Shown: one piece after another, positions 22,627 through 32,127 of the stretch
How the letters are laid out: each line of letters begins with the position of its first letter
How positions within the stretch are numbered: the stretch's first letter is position 1
The notes under the pieces: generated by a model
What the model was told of the DNA's origin: nothing
What the model saw: only the letters and a program-made list of their open reading frames with translations
The model's database searches: none
IMG/VR virus record: IMGVR_UViG_3300028864_000048
Coordinates: 1 to 40,654 of that record
Source: a virus
Length of the DNA: 40,654 nucleotides
Direction: 5' to 3' (one strand)
Made by a program: the position numbers and the translations under genes

Positions 22627-22658
22627 AAGAAAGGTTTGGATTCATCTAGGCCTTTCTT
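22627..22658 (+). terminator. Hairpin terminator
   Basis: AAGAAAGG pairs with CCTTTCTT around a 16-base loop with inner pairing; followed by GTCATTTT. Located between 22614 and 22682. Confidence 0.55.
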
Positions 22659-22681
22659 GTCATTTTAAATAAACAATTATT

Positions 22682-23401
22682 ATGGAAAAACAAGAGAGTG
22701 CTGAATTTCTACAGTACATGGCTAAGAAATTGAAAGTGAGTTCACAAAAAGATTTAGAAGCAGCCCTCACAGGTATGGGACCTGATAAACTAAAAGCCGC
22801 TTACCAAGAATTTAAAAACCAAAGTGGAGGTGTAGAAGATTCTAATTATTCAAGTGAAACATCTGAGTATAAAGATGGTGGAGTTTTAGATTACTTTAAA
22901 TGTCTTAATCTTTTAAAGAAAGGTGGAGTTGTAAACTGTGGTTGTGGAAAGAAAATGGAAAAAGGTGGAGCAGTCCCTAAAGCTTTCTTAGGGTCAATAC
23001 TTTCTGGTGCTAAAGCAATTTTTGCTGGTGCTAATACAGCAGGCAAACTTGCACAGGGTGCCTCAACTGCTATGAAGATAGGTAAAGGTATACAACAAGC
23101 TGGTAATATAATTAATACAGGATCTCAAATTCTTGGGACTGCTAAATCTTTAATGGCCCCAACAACTACTGCACAGACTATGCCGACTGCACAAGTTGGA
23201 ATAAATCCACAAGTTCCACAAGCAATGAATCCAGTAACTGCGCAAAATACTCCTACACTAGGTAAGCAAAGTATCCCAACATTTACTCCAACAGGTACTC
23301 AACCAGGAGTTACTCCTGGGCAACCTAAACCAATGTACTCTGAGGATGGAGGTAAATTAAAAAAGTTGAAAGACTTAAAGAAATCAGCAAAAAAAAAGTG
23401 A
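22682..23401 (+). CDS. Hydrophobic-core protein with GG motifs, possible virion cargo
   Basis: A 239-residue protein. An N-terminal helical part, a Cys-rich KKGGVVNCGCGKKMEKGG (about 79-97), then about 60 small-residue, Ala/Gly-rich residues (KAFLGSILSGAKAIFAGA...) like a membrane-active or ejected segment, a Pro/Thr/Gln-rich linker and a basic KLKKLKDLKKSAKKK end. The GG/K motifs recall the leaders at 18864 and 19157. Probably a virion or ejection protein; not recognised as a named family. Followed by a TGATG overlap. Confidence 0.6.
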   Translation: MEKQESAEFLQYMAKKLKVSSQKDLEAALTGMGPDKLKAAYQEFKNQSGGVEDSNYSSETSEYKDGGVLDYFKCLNLLKKGGVVNCGCGKKMEKGGAVPKAFLGSILSGAKAIFAGANTAGKLAQGASTAMKIGKGIQQAGNIINTGSQILGTAKSLMAPTTTAQTMPTAQVGINPQVPQAMNPVTAQNTPTLGKQSIPTFTPTGTQPGVTPGQPKPMYSEDGGKLKKLKDLKKSAKKK

Positions 23402-23577
23402 TGCAACAAGGAGGAAAGTTTAGTATGAAACCTGAGGAAGAACCCTCAAATAATCAACTATCTTATCCTCAAGCATTACTCAAAAATAAATTAAAGGGAG
23501 TTCGGAAATTTAATTGGAGAGGTAGACAATTTCGTACCGTCCAAGATGCATTAAGTGCAACTCGTATCCCTAAATAG
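23401..23577 (+). CDS. Small basic protein (58 aa)
   Basis: MQQGGKFSMKPEEEPSNNQL, then SYPQALLKNKLKGVRKFNW and RGRQFRTVQDALSATRIPK. The start overlaps the stop of the upstream gene by one base. The MQQGGKF opening resembles the G-G motifs of neighbours. Ends with TAG. Likely expressed; function unknown. Confidence 0.55.
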   Translation: MQQGGKFSMKPEEEPSNNQLSYPQALLKNKLKGVRKFNWRGRQFRTVQDALSATRIPK

Positions 23578-23600
23578 AGAAATAAAATAAATGAATTAAT

Positions 23601-24170
23601 ATGGAATTATTTACAATAAATGAAAATATGCAACCAGTAATCAACAAACCTGATGTCTTTTTAATTAAAGAGTTTAAGGCTTTGTTTGAGACACAACGTT
23701 GTAAGATGCCAGGGGACACCAAAGGAGTTGATAAAATTCGGGCACAAAGAGAGTTAGCATATATCTTTTTAGTATATGATTGGAAAACTCCTTACTCTGA
23801 GTATTCTTTAAAGGAAAGACAAGAGGCTGCTGTATTAGATAGTCAAATAAAACCTGAGTGGGCAAATGATCCCTTGGTTAAAGTAGCAATAGAAAAATAT
23901 GAATCTCTGCAAGACACAAGAATTTTAAGGTTGCTCAACTCTGCATACAAGGCCGTAGATGAACTTAGACTTTACTTTGATACCTTGGATCTAACTGAGA
24001 GAGATCTTGCGGGAAAACCGATATTTCAGACCAAGAATGTCATGGCAGAGATAGCCGGATTAGGTAAGACTGTTGAGGGACTCCAACAATTACAATACAT
24101 GGTTATGAAGGAGAGAGAAAAATCTAAGGATTTACGTGGGGATGCGGTTCCCGGATTATTTGATTATTAA
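23601..24170 (+). CDS. Candidate terminase small subunit
   Basis: A 189-residue helical protein directly in front of the large terminase (two-base gap). Helices (RILRLLNSAYKAVDELRLYF, EIAGLGKTVEGLQQLQYMVM) would suit a DNA-binding oligomer, but the classic helix-turn-helix is not evident. Position is the main evidence; the small-subunit role is inference. The leader contains ATG-AAT-TAA at 23591-23599, one base before the start. Confidence 0.5.
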   Translation: MELFTINENMQPVINKPDVFLIKEFKALFETQRCKMPGDTKGVDKIRAQRELAYIFLVYDWKTPYSEYSLKERQEAAVLDSQIKPEWANDPLVKVAIEKYESLQDTRILRLLNSAYKAVDELRLYFDTLDLTERDLAGKPIFQTKNVMAEIAGLGKTVEGLQQLQYMVMKEREKSKDLRGDAVPGLFDY

Positions 24171-24172
24171 TT

Positions 24173-26296
24173 ATGGCTACTAAAATAAAATGGGATATAA
24201 CCACTGAAGAAATATTAAAACTTCATAAGGAAGGAAATGCATTTTTTGACGCTTCTCTTTCCTATCAAATTACTGGTTACCGTCCCATCACAGCAACACA
24301 AGGATTAGATTTTGATCCATCACCTTTCACAGAAGTAGGTAGAACATATGATTCAACTAAAAGATTCACAACACTACCAACACAATCTAAAGCACATAGA
24401 GATTGGTGGCTGAATCAACATAAGATCTCAGATGAAGGTCTAATAATAAATGGATATAGAGTAACAGGAGACCATTATTTCTTCTTAAACTTTTACACTA
24501 TGCCAAAATCGAAAGACACTAAGAAAGCTGGTGCTGGTAGAGCTGAGGGACGTCCAGATTTCTGGGCAAGTCACTATGAGTTTTTTCACTACATAGAACT
24601 TTGTGAAGTACTTGGCTACGATGCAGTTGTTTTAAAAGCTCGTGGAGTTGGAGCCTCTGAGGTTGCAGCTTCTTTAGGGGTACGCCCATATACAACTACT
24701 AAAGGTTACTCTGCTCTATATGTAGCTTATGCTGATAGTTTCCTTGAACCACCTAAGGGTATTTTAGGAAAATGTTGGAAACAATTAGACTGGTTAAACT
24801 TAAATACAAATGGTGGGATGAGAAGAGTTCGTATGGGACCTGATACAACCTATCAAAAACAAGCAGCTTTAAAAGATAGAAACGGTGAACTTCATGGACA
24901 TATGTCTCTACTCTCAGGGCAGATTGTAGATAAACCTGATAAGTTGAGAGGGGATCGTGTCGATAGATTGTTTTATGAGGAATCTGGTAGTAATAAATAT
25001 CTTACAGATTCTTGGACTGTAGGAGAAGCTCTTGTAATTATTAATGGTAGGCGACATGGTATTCGTGTAGCTTATGGAACTGGAGGTTCTGAAGGTCCAA
25101 ATTTAGAGGGATTAGAAAGAATGTTTCTTGATCCTAAAGCATACAGTGTACTTCCATATAGACATCATTTCTCAAAGAAAGGAGAGGAAGCATACACTGG
25201 TTACTTTATACCAGCTTGGGCCACTGTAATGGATGCTATGGATAGTAGAGGAGTAGCTAATGAAGAACAAGGAAAAGCATATTATCAGAGAACACGTGAT
25301 CTTAAAATAAAGAATTTTAATGACTACTCAAAATATTGTGCAGAATATTGTTTCTATCCTGAAGAAGCTCTATCTCGTCAAGGAAATAATAACTTTGATC
25401 AGGAAAAATTAGCAGATCAATATACTGAAATAGTATTTAATAAGTCTACTCCTAAAGTAAAACGCGGTTATACTAAATGGACCTATGAGAAAGATGCTAA
25501 AAATATGGCAACTACTAAAATAATCGGAGTTGAATTTATAGAACATCCCACAGGAACTACCTATATAGTAGAGGAACCTGTTAAAGATAAGAAGGGAAAT
25601 CATATACATGATTTATATGTTGCTGGGATTGACTCTATTGATAAAGGTACAGGAGATTCTATAGTAACAAATGGATCTAAGTTTTGTATTACCATAAAGA
25701 AAAGAACATTTGGTATGAATGGGGGTAATCAATATGTTGCTTTTTATATGGATAGACCCTTTGACGTTAGAGAAGCATATGTTAAAGCAGCACAATTACT
25801 TATAATGTATGATTGTAAAGCTAATGTAGAGGATACAAAGATTGGAATTGTTGGATATTTTAGAGAAAAACATTGGATACATCTCTTAATGAAACGTCCT
25901 CAATATGCTCTACAAGGTGACATAAAAAATCCACCTAATGCATTTGGTACACAAGGTACTGAAAAAATGATTATGCATGGGATAGAATTAATAGAAAACT
26001 ATATTATTGATTATTGTCATACTATAGATTTTATCCAGATAATTGAACAACTACAAAATTGGAGTTGGGAAAAGAAAGGAGACTATGATATTGTTTCCTC
26101 TATGGTTATGTGTGAGATTGGAGATGAAGAGATGATGGGAATTGCCCCTAAACAAGAAAAGATAGAAGAAGATGTATGGCACGACATAGGTTATTATACT
26201 GATGAATATGGAAAACGCCAATACGGAATTATACAAAAAAGTAAACAAGCAGAAGATGCTATAAAATCAGCACTATATGGACACAACACCTTTTAA
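24173..26296 (+). CDS. terL: Terminase large subunit
   Basis: A 707-residue packaging motor. Walker A-type loop KARGVGAS at about 154-162 (Arg-rich, atypical for the P-loop but usual for large terminases), Walker B DRLFYEESG at about 263-270, and a C-terminal nuclease: VAGIDSIDKGT (about 482-492, first metal-binding Asp), a mid-region Asp/Glu, and DYDIVSS (about 637). It joins the empty capsid at the portal, translocates DNA with ATP, and cuts it. Length is within that of crAss-like phages (about 700+). The next gene starts 20 bases before its end. Confidence 0.9.
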   Translation: MATKIKWDITTEEILKLHKEGNAFFDASLSYQITGYRPITATQGLDFDPSPFTEVGRTYDSTKRFTTLPTQSKAHRDWWLNQHKISDEGLIINGYRVTGDHYFFLNFYTMPKSKDTKKAGAGRAEGRPDFWASHYEFFHYIELCEVLGYDAVVLKARGVGASEVAASLGVRPYTTTKGYSALYVAYADSFLEPPKGILGKCWKQLDWLNLNTNGGMRRVRMGPDTTYQKQAALKDRNGELHGHMSLLSGQIVDKPDKLRGDRVDRLFYEESGSNKYLTDSWTVGEALVIINGRRHGIRVAYGTGGSEGPNLEGLERMFLDPKAYSVLPYRHHFSKKGEEAYTGYFIPAWATVMDAMDSRGVANEEQGKAYYQRTRDLKIKNFNDYSKYCAEYCFYPEEALSRQGNNNFDQEKLADQYTEIVFNKSTPKVKRGYTKWTYEKDAKNMATTKIIGVEFIEHPTGTTYIVEEPVKDKKGNHIHDLYVAGIDSIDKGTGDSIVTNGSKFCITIKKRTFGMNGGNQYVAFYMDRPFDVREAYVKAAQLLIMYDCKANVEDTKIGIVGYFREKHWIHLLMKRPQYALQGDIKNPPNAFGTQGTEKMIMHGIELIENYIIDYCHTIDFIQIIEQLQNWSWEKKGDYDIVSSMVMCEIGDEEMMGIAPKQEKIEEDVWHDIGYYTDEYGKRQYGIIQKSKQAEDAIKSALYGHNTF

Positions 26297-26588
26297 AGAC
26301 TCAATTAGACAGTTCTATAAAGATACTTTTAATGTAGATTATATCTCAGATTTTACCATAGACTATTATGATGATGGAGATATCTTTAGATTTACAAGTA
26401 AATTTGTATTAAACCAAGAAAATAAACCTATTACTATCTCAGGACAATTCTTAACTCTAACAGAATTTACTAACTTTGCAATTAGAGAATTAAAACAAAG
26501 AAGATTTCCCACAATAGATTATTTTAAACTAGTTCATGCAGAAAGTTCCGAGGAAAAAGAAGCTAAAGAAAAACTAGAACAACACTAA
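26277..26588 (+). CDS. Small protein overlapping TerL
   Basis: A 103-residue protein overlapping the terminase end by 20 bases. Acidic, with a beta-rich part (YYDDGDIFRFTSKFVL, ITISGQFLTLTEF) and a C-terminal charged helix (ESSEEKEAKEKLEQH). No named family. Overlap implies translation with TerL; maybe a packaging or head-assembly accessory. Confidence 0.6.
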   Translation: MDTTPFKDSIRQFYKDTFNVDYISDFTIDYYDDGDIFRFTSKFVLNQENKPITISGQFLTLTEFTNFAIRELKQRRFPTIDYFKLVHAESSEEKEAKEKLEQH

Positions 26589-26601
26589 AACATTAAATGA
26601 T

Positions 26602-28839
26602 ATGGGTTTACAAGTTATATCCTACAATAATAATGATAATCCAGCAGGGTTGTTAACTGCTATTTTACCATTACTTATAAATATTGAGACGAAAGAAATC
26701 TCTTTAACAATAGACCCATCTTTAATAATTAAAGAAGGAAAACTATCTATAGTTACACCTATCCCCTCAATTGAGGGACATGTAGGAAAATCACTATTAA
26801 CAGATGGTCTTACTGTATATTGGGGTAATTTAGAAGGTCCATCCTCATATACTCAAAAGGAAATTGATAATTTTTTCTCAGGCATTACTCCTATTGTAGG
26901 ATACAATAATACCTATTGGGATGCTGCTTATAAACACTCAATTATAACATTTGGAGATGTACATGGTATATCCGTAGATGATTTAATATATGGTTTAAAG
27001 GATAACTTATTTACAGGTCTAAATGATTTTCAAGGTGAAACCCATATGATATCACTTGATTTTCAAACTCAAGTAGAAAACCCTAATGCTATTCCATTAG
27101 TTTATATACTACCAACTTATATGGAAGGTAGAGTATTTTATAATAAAGAGGAAGATTCTCTATCTTTATATAATAGCGATATCACTAAACCACAAGTAAT
27201 TTCTCTAAAAGGACATAAGCATTATCAACTATACCAACCAGACGGGACTAATCCTTTTGTCTACACTAGCAACGACGGAAAACTTCATATTGACGGAAGT
27301 ATAGTTCAATCAGGGGTTAATTACGAAACTCATGCCGAACAGGTTTACACACAAAAGGATTATATAATTCTCAGGGATGGTGCAATAGCAGGTTTAGCAA
27401 ACGGGGCATATGCTGGATTTCTTGCGAAACTGTATGATGGTGTCAATGACGGGCACCTTGTATTTGATAATGCCGGCATCGCGCGAGTTGGTGATGTAGG
27501 CAATGAGCAACCGATCGCGACGCGAATTGAAACCCCGACAAATGGCCAATTTGCATACTGGGATTCAGCTAATACAAGATTAAATTTTAAAGCATTATTA
27601 AGTTCTGATATACCAGCATTGAATTATTTACCATTGTCAGGTGGTACTTTAACAGGTGCATTAACTGTTAATGGAGAAATAAAAAGTTCTGTGACATCTG
27701 CATCTGTAAGTTATACAGCATATAGTCCAGGGAATGGTTATCCAAGGGGGCAAATGCTGATTGACTATAATAATCTTCAAGCTGTAAATATAGGATTTTC
27801 AATTGCGCCTGCTTTTGGGGCACCCAGTACCTTTACACGAACCTTAATGCAAATTGATAATAATAAGGTATCAACAAATGCGGGTTATAGGTCATTAGTT
27901 TTAGTTCAAGATTCTATAACATTTGCTTCAATAGCAACAGTTGGAGGCAATAACGGAAATGGTGGAGGAACTCCATTAAAGTTTTCAACAAAAACATATA
28001 TAGGAAACAATTCAGGATTAGTTATTAATAACGATACTAATCAAACTGTGAATATAGGTACCGATGTATTAAGTTCTACAAATCAATTAAATGTAATTGC
28101 TCGTACTGGAATGTCTGCTGCATATTTTGAAGGAAATGTATCAGTATTAGGTAATTTAACTACTTCCTCATTTATAAAAACGGGAGGTACAGCAGCACAA
28201 TTTTTAAAAGCTGATGGTTCAAGTGATGCAACAGTTTATTCAGTTACAACACATACGCATCAAGATTTAGTAACAACTCAACAACAACCTGATTTAAACA
28301 CATATACAGTTGCTTTAACCTTAAATTATAAACAGATATTACAAGCATCTTTAAATATATTTCCTGTTGATAATAATGCAAATAGTGTGTTAACAATTTC
28401 TACATACACTGATTCTAATTATGCGCATCAATTAGGATTTTCAGGGTATGGAGATATTTATCAGAGATATAAGAGCGCAGGAAATTGGTCACCATCTTGG
28501 TATAAGGTTTTTACTGAAAAGAATTTTAATTTAACATCAGTTCCTATTACTGCAAGTACTGTAACATCAGCTAATGGATTTTATATTGGAGCTAATAACA
28601 TAAATACAGCCAATATATTAACTAATGTATGCTACAAAAATCAGAACAACAATTTTTCAACAAGTCAATCAATTTCTGGTATGATTACCGCAACACAACA
28701 CAATATAAGTGCTTTAAATACAGCACCAGCATCAGCAACAGCAACAGGAGTATTAGGTGAAATAAGAGTAACAGCAACTTACATTTATGTTTGTACAAAT
28801 GCTAATACTTGGGTAAGAAGTGCTTTAACAACTTGGTAA
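26602..28839 (+). CDS. Phage fibre protein, mosaic
   Basis: A 745-residue fibre. The N-terminal 200 residues (attachment part) are AT-rich as the neighbours. From about 209 to 314 the DNA is distinctly richer in G+C (62 of 120 bases at 27421-27540) and encodes a module seen in many Bacteroidota phage fibres (ETHAEQVYTQKDYI, LRDGAIAGLANG, ARVGDVGNEQPIATR). Then the LPLSGGTLTGALTVNGE repeat typical of fibre shafts, and a C-terminal ATGVLGEIRVTATYIYVC end. It probably binds the cell surface. The composition step indicates modular exchange. Confidence 0.75.
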   Translation: MGLQVISYNNNDNPAGLLTAILPLLINIETKEISLTIDPSLIIKEGKLSIVTPIPSIEGHVGKSLLTDGLTVYWGNLEGPSSYTQKEIDNFFSGITPIVGYNNTYWDAAYKHSIITFGDVHGISVDDLIYGLKDNLFTGLNDFQGETHMISLDFQTQVENPNAIPLVYILPTYMEGRVFYNKEEDSLSLYNSDITKPQVISLKGHKHYQLYQPDGTNPFVYTSNDGKLHIDGSIVQSGVNYETHAEQVYTQKDYIILRDGAIAGLANGAYAGFLAKLYDGVNDGHLVFDNAGIARVGDVGNEQPIATRIETPTNGQFAYWDSANTRLNFKALLSSDIPALNYLPLSGGTLTGALTVNGEIKSSVTSASVSYTAYSPGNGYPRGQMLIDYNNLQAVNIGFSIAPAFGAPSTFTRTLMQIDNNKVSTNAGYRSLVLVQDSITFASIATVGGNNGNGGGTPLKFSTKTYIGNNSGLVINNDTNQTVNIGTDVLSSTNQLNVIARTGMSAAYFEGNVSVLGNLTTSSFIKTGGTAAQFLKADGSSDATVYSVTTHTHQDLVTTQQQPDLNTYTVALTLNYKQILQASLNIFPVDNNANSVLTISTYTDSNYAHQLGFSGYGDIYQRYKSAGNWSPSWYKVFTEKNFNLTSVPITASTVTSANGFYIGANNINTANILTNVCYKNQNNNFSTSQSISGMITATQHNISALNTAPASATATGVLGEIRVTATYIYVCTNANTWVRSALTTW

Positions 28840-28855
28840 TTATAAAATTATTTTG

Positions 28856-28863
28856 TATTTTTG
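28856..28863 (+). promoter_or_regulatory. Promoter (-7 TATTTTTG)
   Basis: TATTTTTG fits TAnnTTTG; CTTG at 28832-28835, 20 bases upstream, approximates the -33. Leader holds ATG-AAT-TAA at 28868-28876. Drives 28889 and the lysozyme/portal block. Confidence 0.5.
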
Positions 28864-28888
28864 TAAAATGAATTAATAAATTTTTAAT

Positions 28889-29317
28889 ATGAAACACATT
28901 GAAGTTAAAAACCTATGGGAAGGTTTGAATATCCTAGTTGAGTATATTTCAAAAAACAAGATAAAAAATACTTATCTTAATTATGGCTTAAAGAAAAATG
29001 CTCGTATATTGGAAAGAGCAACTAAACTTATTCAAGATAGTATTTCTGAAGAACTGATTGCTTTGGAAAAGAAAGCATATAGTGCTGGAGAAGACTTAGT
29101 TAAAGATTTGGAAGATAAAACCAATGCTTATCAACTTGGCTTTGCAACTCTAACAGAAGAAGAAAAAGAATTACATACAACATTAGCAAAAGAATATAAT
29201 GAATTCTTACAGAAAGAAAGTGACGTTACTCTATATATGTTAGACCTTGAAGAAGTTAAACATACAGAGATGGAATTTCAACCTTCTAGTATCTTAGAAA
29301 ATTTTATAAAAGAATAA
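28889..29317 (+). CDS. Helical protein upstream of lysozyme
   Basis: A 142-residue helical, acidic protein: LWEGLNILVEY, then coiled-coil-like helices and a C-terminal QPSSILENFIKE. No family recognised with certainty. It is the first gene after the promoter at 28856 and precedes the lysozyme, so it may be a lysis accessory or a head protein; the sequence does not decide. Confidence 0.6.
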   Translation: MKHIEVKNLWEGLNILVEYISKNKIKNTYLNYGLKKNARILERATKLIQDSISEELIALEKKAYSAGEDLVKDLEDKTNAYQLGFATLTEEEKELHTTLAKEYNEFLQKESDVTLYMLDLEEVKHTEMEFQPSSILENFIKE

Positions 29318-29344
29318 ATTTTAATAACCTAATACTAATCAATA

Positions 29345-29875
29345 ATGAGACAATTTGATGATTACTTTGCAGTTATATTAGGACATGAGGGAGGTTATGT
29401 AGACCATCCTAGTGATCCAGGTGGTAAAACCAATTATGGCATCTCACTTTTATTTTTAAAAGGATTAGTATTAGCAGAGGGCGATATAGATCATGATGGT
29501 GATATAGATGGTGATGATATCAAAGCACTTACAGTAAATGATTCCAAAGGACTTTATAAAAAGTTCTTTTGGGATCCTTTGCATTTTGAGGGACTTGTGA
29601 ATGAAGAACTTAAATTACATATATTTGATCATGGCGTAAATGCTGGTGTAAAAACTGGTGTAAAACTTCTACAAAGAATCCTAGGATTAACTGAGGATGG
29701 AACTATAGGACCTATTACTATTAAAACAACTAATAATTATCCTGGAGATATTATTGCAAAATATAAAGAAGCTAGACAAGGATATTATCTTTCAATCATA
29801 GCAAAAAATCCAAGACTAACAGTATTTCAAAAAGGCTGGTTCAACAGAATTAATACAACAATATTTAAAGTATGA
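29345..29875 (+). CDS. GH108-family phage lysozyme
   Basis: A 176-residue endolysin. N-terminal GHEGGYVDHPSDPGGKTNYG is the GH108 signature with catalytic Glu at about 15. Residues 50-62 (GDIDHDGDIDGDDIKAL) form a dockerin/EF-hand-like loop that may bind calcium, an insertion found in other GH108 enzymes. The end (LGLTEDGTIGPITIK) fits the associated peptidoglycan-binding part. It cuts the glycan strands of peptidoglycan. Overlaps the portal gene (ATGA). No signal peptide, so release via a holin is expected. Confidence 0.87.
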   Translation: MRQFDDYFAVILGHEGGYVDHPSDPGGKTNYGISLLFLKGLVLAEGDIDHDGDIDGDDIKALTVNDSKGLYKKFFWDPLHFEGLVNEELKLHIFDHGVNAGVKTGVKLLQRILGLTEDGTIGPITIKTTNNYPGDIIAKYKEARQGYYLSIIAKNPRLTVFQKGWFNRINTTIFKV

Positions 29876-32127
29876 ATATATTCAACTACAATTCCTCAGA
29901 ATTATTATCTGAGAAGGACAAACAATCTGAAGAATACTTAAAAAGTACTATAGATAAAGCTATTACTGAACTAGTTATGGATAAAGACTATTTAAGAAAA
30001 GCATATAACTACTATAATTGTATTAGAGATAAGGATCAGTTTCGTCATCTAGAAGAAAACTTTGGTATAGGAACACCAACTGCTATAGAGTTTGTACCTT
30101 TAGTTAAAAGACATGTGGATGCTTTAATAGGAGAACTACTATTATCAAAACTTAAACCTAAAATTACTTGTAAAGATTCTGAGACTCTTTCTAAAATAGA
30201 AATAGAAAGTCAAAAAGCAATATATCAAGCAGAATTAGGAAGACTAAAACAACAATTATCTGTAAATATTCAAGGTATATTTGGTCAAGGACCTCAAGAT
30301 CCTAATAATCCTACACCACCTCCAGAAGATAATGCTACAGAAGATGAGATTACTAAATTAAAAGAAGTTACTAAGAGAGATTTTGTTTCTGAATTTGAGA
30401 TTGCGGCTCAAAATATGATTGAGTTCTTCCTACAATCTAGAGAAATCAATTTAAATTTAAAAAGAGAGTATCTTTTTAAAGATTTACTTATTGGAGGGCA
30501 GTGTTACTATAAAACAGTTAAAAGAAAAGGATCTCCTATTCCAACTGTTGATGTATTAAGTCCCTTTGATGTATTCCCTGAAATTAATTCCAACTCTCCC
30601 TATATAAATAAATCTCGTAGAATAGTGTATGTAAAATACATGTCTAAAGAAGAAATTATTTTTGAATTTGGAGATAAAATGAGCAAGGATGAATTAGAAA
30701 TGTTACAAGGAGTAAACCTTGAAGCGTTTTCTCATAATGTTTATTATATACGAGCAGAATCGGGAGGTATTGTTTCTAATGTAGAAGCAACTATTCCAGG
30801 AACTTACCCTTATTATAATGATAATTTTTCAAGTAACAATAGGTATCCTGTATATTATGTGGAATGGTTAGAAAATAATAAGATTGAGGTAGGAGATGAA
30901 GAGTATTATCAATTAGATAGATATAAAGGAGCTAGAATTGGTTCAGAAATCTATTTAGATATGGGCAAAGATGAGGATGTAGTACGTAGTATGGAAGATC
31001 CTTATAGTTGTACATTGACTATTAATGGAATACAAATGACTTCACGTTCTGGTAAACCATTCTCCATGGTATTATCCACAGCTAACTTACAAGATAGATA
31101 TGATTTATTACATTGGTATCGTGATACTTTAATTGCTAATTCTGGTGTTAAAGGGGACTTTATGGATGTCTCTACTCTCCCAATGTTTCTAGGAACATCT
31201 CCAGAAGAAAGACTTTTAAAATATAAAGCTTATAAAAAATCTGGTACAGCATTATTTAATTCGGCTCAAGAAGGTAGAGGCCAACCAATGAACACTACAT
31301 TTGCTGGATTTGATGACACTGTTTCAGGACAATCTATTCAGGCTATACAATTAGCTATAACTCAAACAGAAGATATATGTTCAGCTATTACCGGAGTCTT
31401 TAGAGAAAAACTTGGTGATATAGAACAAAGAGATGCTGTAACAAATGTTGCAGTAGGTATGAAAAATTCTGCAGTTATTACTAAGCAATACTTTAATACA
31501 TTAGATGGAGTTGTAAAAGAACTTCTTACAGATATGTTGAATGTGGCTAAAAAATCTTTAAAGGGAGAATTTAAAGGCTCTTTAATATTAGGTTCTCGTC
31601 TCTCTAAAATTTTTACAGTGCTTCCAGAACACTTATCTTTTACTGATCATGATATCCATATTGGAGATAGTGAACAAATTACAAGAGATATAGAGTTAAT
31701 TAAGAGTATGACTATGGAACTAATGAAAGGTGGTTTAGTACAACCTGAACTTCTCTTTGAAACTATTACTACAGAGAGTTTAACTGAATTTAAAGAGTCT
31801 GGTCTTAATGCTATTAAGAAACAAAAAGAAGAACAAGGTGTTACACAACAACTTCAACAACAAGTTGCACAACAAACACAACAACTGAAAGAAGCTCAAA
31901 GTCAAATTCAACAACTTACTACTAAACTTCAAAGTCAAGATCAAACAGACATTCAAGTTAAGCAAGGAGAATTGCAAATGAAGACTGAACAAGGGGCTAC
32001 TAAACTTAAAGATGATAGAGAATACAAAACTAGAGAACTTGCTTTAAAAGAAAAACAAATTCAAGCAGAGGTTCTACAATTAGGAGATAGTAATAATAAA
32101 AATGATGAAATTAAAAATATAGCATGA
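29872..32127 (+). CDS. Portal protein
   Basis: A 751-residue protein, the second large structural protein downstream of TerL; length and sequence pattern (PLVKRHVDALIGELLLSKL; EEIIFEFGDKMSK; and a Gln-rich coiled coil at the end, TQQLQQQVAQQTQQLKEAQ) fit crAss-like portals. It forms the ring through which DNA enters and to which the tail attaches; the C-terminal coiled coil probably extends into the capsid. Translation is coupled to the lysozyme and to the next gene (ATGA overlaps on both sides). Confidence 0.85.
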   Translation: MNIFNYNSSELLSEKDKQSEEYLKSTIDKAITELVMDKDYLRKAYNYYNCIRDKDQFRHLEENFGIGTPTAIEFVPLVKRHVDALIGELLLSKLKPKITCKDSETLSKIEIESQKAIYQAELGRLKQQLSVNIQGIFGQGPQDPNNPTPPPEDNATEDEITKLKEVTKRDFVSEFEIAAQNMIEFFLQSREINLNLKREYLFKDLLIGGQCYYKTVKRKGSPIPTVDVLSPFDVFPEINSNSPYINKSRRIVYVKYMSKEEIIFEFGDKMSKDELEMLQGVNLEAFSHNVYYIRAESGGIVSNVEATIPGTYPYYNDNFSSNNRYPVYYVEWLENNKIEVGDEEYYQLDRYKGARIGSEIYLDMGKDEDVVRSMEDPYSCTLTINGIQMTSRSGKPFSMVLSTANLQDRYDLLHWYRDTLIANSGVKGDFMDVSTLPMFLGTSPEERLLKYKAYKKSGTALFNSAQEGRGQPMNTTFAGFDDTVSGQSIQAIQLAITQTEDICSAITGVFREKLGDIEQRDAVTNVAVGMKNSAVITKQYFNTLDGVVKELLTDMLNVAKKSLKGEFKGSLILGSRLSKIFTVLPEHLSFTDHDIHIGDSEQITRDIELIKSMTMELMKGGLVQPELLFETITTESLTEFKESGLNAIKKQKEEQGVTQQLQQQVAQQTQQLKEAQSQIQQLTTKLQSQDQTDIQVKQGELQMKTEQGATKLKDDREYKTRELALKEKQIQAEVLQLGDSNNKNDEIKNIA

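Noticed and set aside
25409-26248. Minus-strand frames opposite the terminase
   Set aside because: Composition is that of antisense to a known gene; no start context.
31780-31992. Minus-strand Leu/Phe-rich frame opposite the portal
   Set aside because: Complement of the Gln-rich coiled coil of the portal; not a real membrane protein.
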